Assembly: GCF_014656095.1 (NCBI RefSeq)
Contig: NZ_BNBT01000075.1
Span: 1-38,298, forward strand
DNA from: Streptomyces longispororuber
GTDB lineage: Bacteria > Actinomycetota > Actinomycetes > Streptomycetales > Streptomycetaceae
Direction: 5' to 3'
DNA: 38,298 nt
Shown: positions 34,310 to 38,298 of the stretch, in pieces
Position numbering within the stretch: the first letter of the stretch is position 1
Layout of the letters: each line of letters begins with the position of its first letter
Notes under the pieces: model-generated
Databases searched by the model: none
What the model was told of the DNA's origin: nothing
The model's input: only the letters and a program-made list of their open reading frames with translations
Position numbers and translations under genes: made by a program

Positions 34310-34932
34310 CCAGCGGGACGGGTGACGGGAAGCCGGGCGAGCGGGGGCGCAGGGCGCCCGCCGGGGCCGCCGTGCTGCGCGAGGACGTGACCGAGGCCAT
34401 CCGCACCGCCGTCTTCGAGGAGCTGGCGGCCGTCGGCTACGCGCGCATGTCGATCGAGGGCATCGCACGCCGCGCGGGCGTCGGCAAGACCGCTGTCTAC
34501 CGCCGCTGGCGCTCCAAGCTGCACCTCGTCCTCGACCTGGTGTCGGCCGTCGCCGTCCAGGGCCTGCCCACGCCGGACACCGGCACGCTGGAGGGCGACC
34601 TGCGGCTGCTGTACGAGGTGACGTCCCGCGCCCTGCGCCACCCCGTGGCCTCCCAGGTCGTCCCCGACCTGCTGGCCGAGGCGGCCCGCACCCCCGACAT
34701 CGAGGCGGCGCTCCAGAAGGCCCTGCGCGAGGGCCAGCACGGCGTGGCCAGCGGCATCGTGGCCCAGGCGGTGGCCCGCGGCGAGCTCCGCGAGGGCCTG
34801 GACACGGAGCTGGCGCTCGACCTGATGTCCGGGCCGCTGTACTGGCGGGCCGTGGTGGTCCGCGGCACACAGCCCCGGGACTACCTGCACCGGCTCGCGG
34901 CGGCGACGGCGGCCGGGCTCAAGGCGCTCTGA
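34306..34932 (+). CDS. TetR/AcrR-family transcriptional regulator
   Basis: 208 aa. After a ~25-residue charged leader, the N-terminal helix-turn-helix spans ~28-75 (TAVFEELAAVGYARMSIEGI, then RRAGVGKTAVYRRWRSK). The C-terminal ligand domain contains LRHPVASQVVPDLLAEAART and LYWRAVV, as in TetR_C_11-type proteins. Divergent from the ABC exporter with a palindromic operator between, so it is predicted to repress itself and the exporter; the inducer is unknown. The start at 34306 is set by the ATGA junction with the leader ORF; other in-frame starts upstream would run through the promoter. Confidence 0.92.
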   Translation: MTSGTGDGKPGERGRRAPAGAAVLREDVTEAIRTAVFEELAAVGYARMSIEGIARRAGVGKTAVYRRWRSKLHLVLDLVSAVAVQGLPTPDTGTLEGDLRLLYEVTSRALRHPVASQVVPDLLAEAARTPDIEAALQKALREGQHGVASGIVAQAVARGELREGLDTELALDLMSGPLYWRAVVVRGTQPRDYLHRLAAATAAGLKAL

Positions 34933-35018
34933 CCCGCGGGGGAGCGGGGAGCGGGGGCGCGGGTCGCGAAGGAGCGGTCCTCGGGTCGCGGGCCGTGGGG
35001 GAGCGGGCCGCAGAGGCG

Positions 35019-35042
35019 CGGGGTGTAGCGGACTACACCCCG
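35019..35042. promoter_or_regulatory. 24-bp perfect palindrome upstream of the kinase operon
   Basis: CGGGGTGTAG and CTACACCCCG form a perfect 10-bp inverted repeat around CGGA. It lies 94 bases before the small membrane protein gene and 86 bases after tetR. Either it is an operator for the NarL-type regulator encoded downstream (autoregulation) or a T-less terminator for tetR. Confidence 0.5.
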
Positions 35043-35135
35043 GATCCGGGAGGACCCACCCTGGCCCTCGCGGGCCCCGGCCCGGCAGAGTCGATCACGT
35101 CCGCAGCAGAGCAGCAGACCCCGGAAAGGCCCGCC

Positions 35136-35300
35136 ATGAAGTTCCTCCTCTGGCTCGTGCTCGCCGTCGGCGTGCTCGTCAACGCGTTCAGCAGCTTCGC
35201 CTTCGACGGCACGCGGGAGGTCGTCGTCAGCGTCGTCACCGGGGCCGCGGTCATCGGCTCGATCACCGCCCTGGTCCTGACCCGCGAACGCCACCCGTAG
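35136..35300 (+). CDS. small two-helix membrane protein
   Basis: 54 aa. Starts MKFLLWLVLAVGVLVNAFSS and has a second hydrophobic helix (VVSVVTGAAVIGSITALVL) before a short charged end, with TREVVV between them. GGAAAGG stands six to twelve bases before the ATG. Its stop is four bases from the kinase start, so it belongs to the same operon and may be an accessory or sensing partner of that kinase. Not assigned to a named family. Confidence 0.75.
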   Translation: MKFLLWLVLAVGVLVNAFSSFAFDGTREVVVSVVTGAAVIGSITALVLTRERHP

Positions 35301-35304
35301 CCCC

Positions 35305-36495
35305 GTGCGGGAGACGCTGGAGCGCGCCGACCGTGCCTCGACGCAGTTGCTCATGGGGGCGGGCCTGGCGCTGCTCTCGTGCGTGTTCGTCGGCGTGCTG
35401 CTGTTCACGGTGGCCGCCTCCGTCCTCGTCGTCGGCCTCGGCGTGCTGCCCGAGACGGTGCTGGCCCTGCGGCGGCTGGCCGGGGGCAAGCGGCGGCAGG
35501 TCGCGCTCTGGTCGGGGGTGGAGATCCCCGAGGCGTACACGCCGCTGACCGGCACGCTCACGCAGCGCGTCCGCACGGCCCTCCAGGACCCCGGCACGTG
35601 GCGCGACCTGCGCTGGCTGGCCGTGCACCTCGCCTACGCCCTCGTACTGCTCTACGTCGCGCTGCCGCTGTGGGTGGTCGGGGCGCTCGTCGACGGGGTG
35701 TGGTGCGGGCTGCTGCGCCGCCGGGCCCTCGTGCTGCCGCTGATCGGCCGGCTCGCCGCGCTGGACGCGGCCTGTTCGCGGGCCCTGTTGATGCCCGCGC
35801 CGCAGGCGCTGCGCGCGGCCGAACTGGCCGAGCGCGTCGAGGAGCTGACCGTCACGCGCGCGGACGCCGTCGCCGCGCACGGCGCCGAGCTGCGGCGCAT
35901 CGAACGCGATCTGCACGACGGCGCGCAGGCCCGTCTCGTGGCCCTCTCCCTGCGCGTCGGCCTCGCCAAGCGGGTGTACGACACGGACCCCGAGGCCGCG
36001 CGGAGACTCCTCGACGACGCCCAGGACCAAGCCGAGGAGGCGCTCACCGAACTCCGGCACGTCGTCCGCGGCATCCACCCGCCGATCCTGACGGACCGGG
36101 GCCTGGTGGGTGCCGTACGCGCGCTCGCGGCCGGCAGCGGGCTCGCCGTGACGGTGCGGGACACGGGCGTCGAGGGCGGCACCCGGGCCCCGGCAGCCGT
36201 GGAGGCCGCCGCGTACTTCGTGGTCGCGGAGGCGCTGACGAACGCGGTCAAGCACAGCGGTGCCGAGCGGGCCTCGGTGGACCTCGCGCGCACGGCGCGG
36301 GGCCTGCGCGTCGTCGTACGGGACGAGGGGCGCGGGGGCGCCCACGACGGGGCGGGGGCCGGTGCGGCACCGGGCGGGGGCAGCGGGCTGACCGGGATGC
36401 GGCGCCGGGTCGCCGCGCTGGACGGGACCATGGAGGTGAACAGCCCCGCCGGGGGGCCGACCGTCGTCGAAGTGGAGCTGCCGTGCGTGTGGTGA
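35305..36495 (+). CDS. NarL-type sensor histidine kinase
   Basis: 396 aa. Hydrophobic helices lie at ~16-48 (two close segments) and ~107-130 plus a short one near 140-155. HisKA_3 phospho-acceptor is His204 (ERDLHDGAQARLVALSLRVG). The HATPase_c domain has EALTNAVKHSGA and a Gly-rich lid (GGGSGLTGMRRRVAALDG). There is no separate extracellular domain, so it probably senses within or through the membrane. The GTG at 35305 lacks a clear ribosome site and may rely on coupling with the small membrane gene; an ATG at 35353 is an alternative. It overlaps the regulator gene by 13 bases. Confidence 0.92.
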   Translation: MRETLERADRASTQLLMGAGLALLSCVFVGVLLFTVAASVLVVGLGVLPETVLALRRLAGGKRRQVALWSGVEIPEAYTPLTGTLTQRVRTALQDPGTWRDLRWLAVHLAYALVLLYVALPLWVVGALVDGVWCGLLRRRALVLPLIGRLAALDAACSRALLMPAPQALRAAELAERVEELTVTRADAVAAHGAELRRIERDLHDGAQARLVALSLRVGLAKRVYDTDPEAARRLLDDAQDQAEEALTELRHVVRGIHPPILTDRGLVGAVRALAAGSGLAVTVRDTGVEGGTRAPAAVEAAAYFVVAEALTNAVKHSGAERASVDLARTARGLRVVVRDEGRGGAHDGAGAGAAPGGGSGLTGMRRRVAALDGTMEVNSPAGGPTVVEVELPCVW

Positions 36496-37127
36496 TAGCC
36501 GAGGACAACGCGCTGCTCAGAGAGGGCCTGGTGCTGTTGCTCTCGACCGCCGGGCACGAGGTGGCCGCCGTCGCGGCGACCGGCCCCGAAGTCCTGCCCG
36601 CCCTGCTCGCGCACCGCCCCGACGTCGCGGTCCTCGACGTCCGCATGCCGCCCGGCTTCCGCGACGAGGGGTTGCGCGCCGCCCTCGCCGCGCGCCGCGA
36701 GCTCCCCGGCCTGCCGGTGCTCGTCCTGTCCCAGTACGTCGAGGAGACGTACGCGGCGGAGCTGCTCGGCGGGGGCGCGGGCGGGGTGGGCTACCTCCTC
36801 AAGGACCGGGTCGGCCGGGTGGACGAGTTCCTCGACGCGCTGGAGCGGGTGGCCTCCGGCGGGACCGCGCTCGACCCCGAGGTGGTCACGGAGCTGATGA
36901 CGCGGCGGCGGGACGATCCGCTGGACTCCCTCACCCCCCGGGAGCGGGAGGTGCTCGGGCTCATGGCCGAGGGGCGGGACAACGCCGCGATCGCGGCGGC
37001 GCTGGTCGTCTCCGAGCGGGCCGTCAGCAAGCACATCGGGAACGTGTTCCTGAAGCTGGGGCTGGCGCCGGCCGATGCGGGGCACCGGCGGGTGCGGGCC
37101 GTACTGGCGTACCTCAACCGGGGCTGA
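36483..37127 (+). CDS. NarL/LuxR-family response regulator
   Basis: 214 aa. Receiver: acidic pocket Glu7-Asp8 (VVIAEDNALL), phospho-acceptor Asp52 (VAVLDVRMPP), YLLKDRV for the conserved Lys. LuxR helix-turn-helix at ~158-212 (LTPREREVLGLMAEGRDNAA). The GTG at 36483 lies inside the kinase gene, so the pair is translationally coupled and is a cognate two-component system. The palindrome at 35019-35042 is a candidate binding site. Targets unknown. Confidence 0.93.
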   Translation: MRVVIAEDNALLREGLVLLLSTAGHEVAAVAATGPEVLPALLAHRPDVAVLDVRMPPGFRDEGLRAALAARRELPGLPVLVLSQYVEETYAAELLGGGAGGVGYLLKDRVGRVDEFLDALERVASGGTALDPEVVTELMTRRRDDPLDSLTPREREVLGLMAEGRDNAAIAAALVVSERAVSKHIGNVFLKLGLAPADAGHRRVRAVLAYLNRG

Positions 37128-37221
37128 GGCCGCCCCCCTACCCACAGCGGGGCTGCCGCCCCCGGCCCCGCCCTCCTCGTCTGGGGCTTCGCCCCTTTCC
37201 CCCTTCTTTGGCGCTCCGCGC

Positions 37222-37298
37222 CTCGTCCTCAAACGCCGGACGGGCTGAAACATCTCGGCTGGGCGAAGAATTCAGCCCGTCCGGCGTTTGAGGACGAG
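37222..37298. repeat. 28-bp perfect inverted repeat, streptomycete dispersed element
   Basis: Arms 37222-37249 and 37271-37298 are exact inverses with a 21-base loop, between convergent genes. The arm sequence (core CGTCCGGCGTTTGAGGACG) and the flanking GGGGGCGGAGCCCC segment are a dispersed intergenic repeat that I recognise from many Streptomyces genomes. It can act as a bidirectional terminator. The 252-base gap from 37128 to 37379 is otherwise without a gene. Confidence 0.85.
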
Positions 37299-37379
37299 CG
37301 CGTCAGCGCGATTTGGGGGTCCAGGGGGCGGAGCCCCTTGGTTTCGGGGAGGGGTGGGGTTGGGGAGCCCCCGGCAGGG

Positions 37380-38298
37380 TCAGCCCTCGGGGTAGCGGGT
37401 GCGTAGGGTCCGGTGGGCCGGGAGGAGTGTGCCTGCCAGGGTCGTGGCCGTGGCGACCGCCGCGATCAGTGCCCCCTGGCCCAGGGGGAGGTACGGCAGG
37501 GCCCGCGCCGTGGAGAAGCTGAAGGCGAGGAGCGGCAGGAGCGCCGCGCCGGCGCCGACGGCGAGCCCGGTGACCGCGGTGGCCGCCGCCTCCAGGCACA
37601 GCATCCGCCGAACCTGCCCCCGCCCCGCCCCCACCCGCCGCAGCAGCGCCAGTTCGGGACGGCGACCGACGCCGATGAGGGCGAGCGTGGACAGGACGGC
37701 GATGACGGCGTAGCAACCGATCGCGGCGACGACGGCCCCGCCGACGGCGTCCCCGAGCGCCCGGTCCTCGGGCTCGACCCGCACCGCGTCCCGGACGGCC
37801 CCCGCCCCCCGCTCGCACCGCGCCCCGGGCACGGCGTGCCGTACCGCGGCCGGGACGCCGGGCCCGGCGGTGGCGACGAGGACGCGCCGCGCGCCGAGCC
37901 CGCCGTCGGAGGTGTGCCGTACGACCTCGTCCCGGGAGAGCAGGAAGTCCCCGACGCCCAGGCCACGTTCGTACACGGCGACGACGCGCAGCCGGGCCGC
38001 CGTGCCGTCGCCGAGGCGCAGGGAGACCGAGGAGCCGACCCCGGCGCCCAGGTCGCGGGCCCGCTCGCGGCTCACCGCGACCGTCCCGGGCCGCAGGCCG
38101 TCCAGGGAGCCGTCGCGGACGCCCGGGTCGAGGGTGCGGGCCAGGCCGGGGGCCGTGACGCCCAGGACGGGGAGGCGCTCCAGGCGGGGCGAGCCGGCCT
38201 CGGGGCGGGCGAGGACCACCGTGCCGCGGACGACCTCCGTGGCCGCCCGCACCCCGGGCGCCGCGCGGAGCCGCTCCACCGCCCCGGCGGGCAGCCCC
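37380..38298 (-). CDS. FtsX-type ABC transporter permease, C-terminal part (truncated by window)
   Basis: The frame is open to the right edge, so at least 305 C-terminal residues are visible and the start is outside. A MacB-like extracytoplasmic domain (GVRAATEVVRGTVVLARPEA, later LGAGVGSSVSLRLGDG) precedes three membrane helices of an FtsX domain (GCYAVIAVLSTLALIGVGRR, then ELALLRRVGAGRGQVRRML). It matches the second half of large two-FtsX-domain permeases common in actinobacteria, usually paired with a LolD/MacB-type ATPase gene. The ATPase is probably beyond the window. Confidence 0.9.
   Translation of the reverse strand, partial: GLPAGAVERLRAAPGVRAATEVVRGTVVLARPEAGSPRLERLPVLGVTAPGLARTLDPGVRDGSLDGLRPGTVAVSRERARDLGAGVGSSVSLRLGDGTAARLRVVAVYERGLGVGDFLLSRDEVVRHTSDGGLGARRVLVATAGPGVPAAVRHAVPGARCERGAGAVRDAVRVEPEDRALGDAVGGAVVAAIGCYAVIAVLSTLALIGVGRRPELALLRRVGAGRGQVRRMLCLEAAATAVTGLAVGAGAALLPLLAFSFSTARALPYLPLGQGALIAAVATATTLAGTLLPAHRTLRTRYPEG

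Overview
The window is high-GC actinobacterial chromosome, almost certainly from a Streptomyces. The grounds are the gene order mtnA-mtrA-mtrB-lpqB-comF-hpf-response regulator-secA, the strong G/C third-position bias, GTG starts, leaderless-looking promoters (TAnnnT six or seven bases before the start codon), and a dispersed intergenic repeat typical of streptomycetes near the right end. All functional names come from recognising protein motifs by eye; no database search was run.

Layout. (1) 1-96: the 3' end of a 5S rRNA and a strong terminator. (2) 6060 down to 165, minus strand: a tightly overlapping operon for a six-pass membrane protein, a DUF4129 protein, a DUF4350 protein, a MoxR AAA+ ATPase and a DUF58 protein, probably one envelope-associated chaperone or assembly system. 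(3) 6222-12536, plus strand: mtnA (methionine salvage), then the MtrA-MtrB two-component system and its lipoprotein LpqB. (4) 12537-16439: a noncoding stretch with a 7-bp microsatellite and two DnaA boxes, comF, hpf behind a 10-bp-periodic repeat array, and a NarL-type regulator. (5) 16497-18452, minus strand: a YcaQ/AlkX-like DNA glycosylase and a GNAT acetyltransferase. (6) 18925-21744: secA, converging on a frameshifted Rv3235-family gene. (7) 22702-25105: a DUF6912 protein, a HAD phosphatase, a repeat-filled intergenic region and a DJ-1/PfpI protein. (8) 25410-30690: a possible leaderless upstream ORF and the giant NAD-glutamate dehydrogenase. (9) 30874-34932: a polyprenol-phosphate glycosyltransferase, GtrA, and an ABC-2 polysaccharide exporter divergent from a TetR regulator, with a near-perfect operator palindrome between them. 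(10) 35136-37127: a small membrane protein with a histidine kinase and response regulator. (11) 37380-38298: a truncated FtsX-type permease.

The most unusual signal is not a gene. At least six blocks of 21-nt tandem repeats, each coding 7-residue units, sit inside five unrelated genes (DUF4350, DUF4129, mtnA, mtrB twice, comF), always in leaders, tails or linkers and never in a catalytic core. They lengthen MtnA, MtrB and ComF well beyond their usual size. Other period lengths (7, 10, 15, 36, 38 nt) occur nearby. This looks like in-frame minisatellite growth as a property of the strain rather than of any one gene. I see no clear new defence or biosynthetic system. The best regulatory candidates are the tetR/ABC operator with an 8-codon coupled leader ORF, the hpf upstream array, and the paired GTCAC/GTAAC site just ahead of mtrA.
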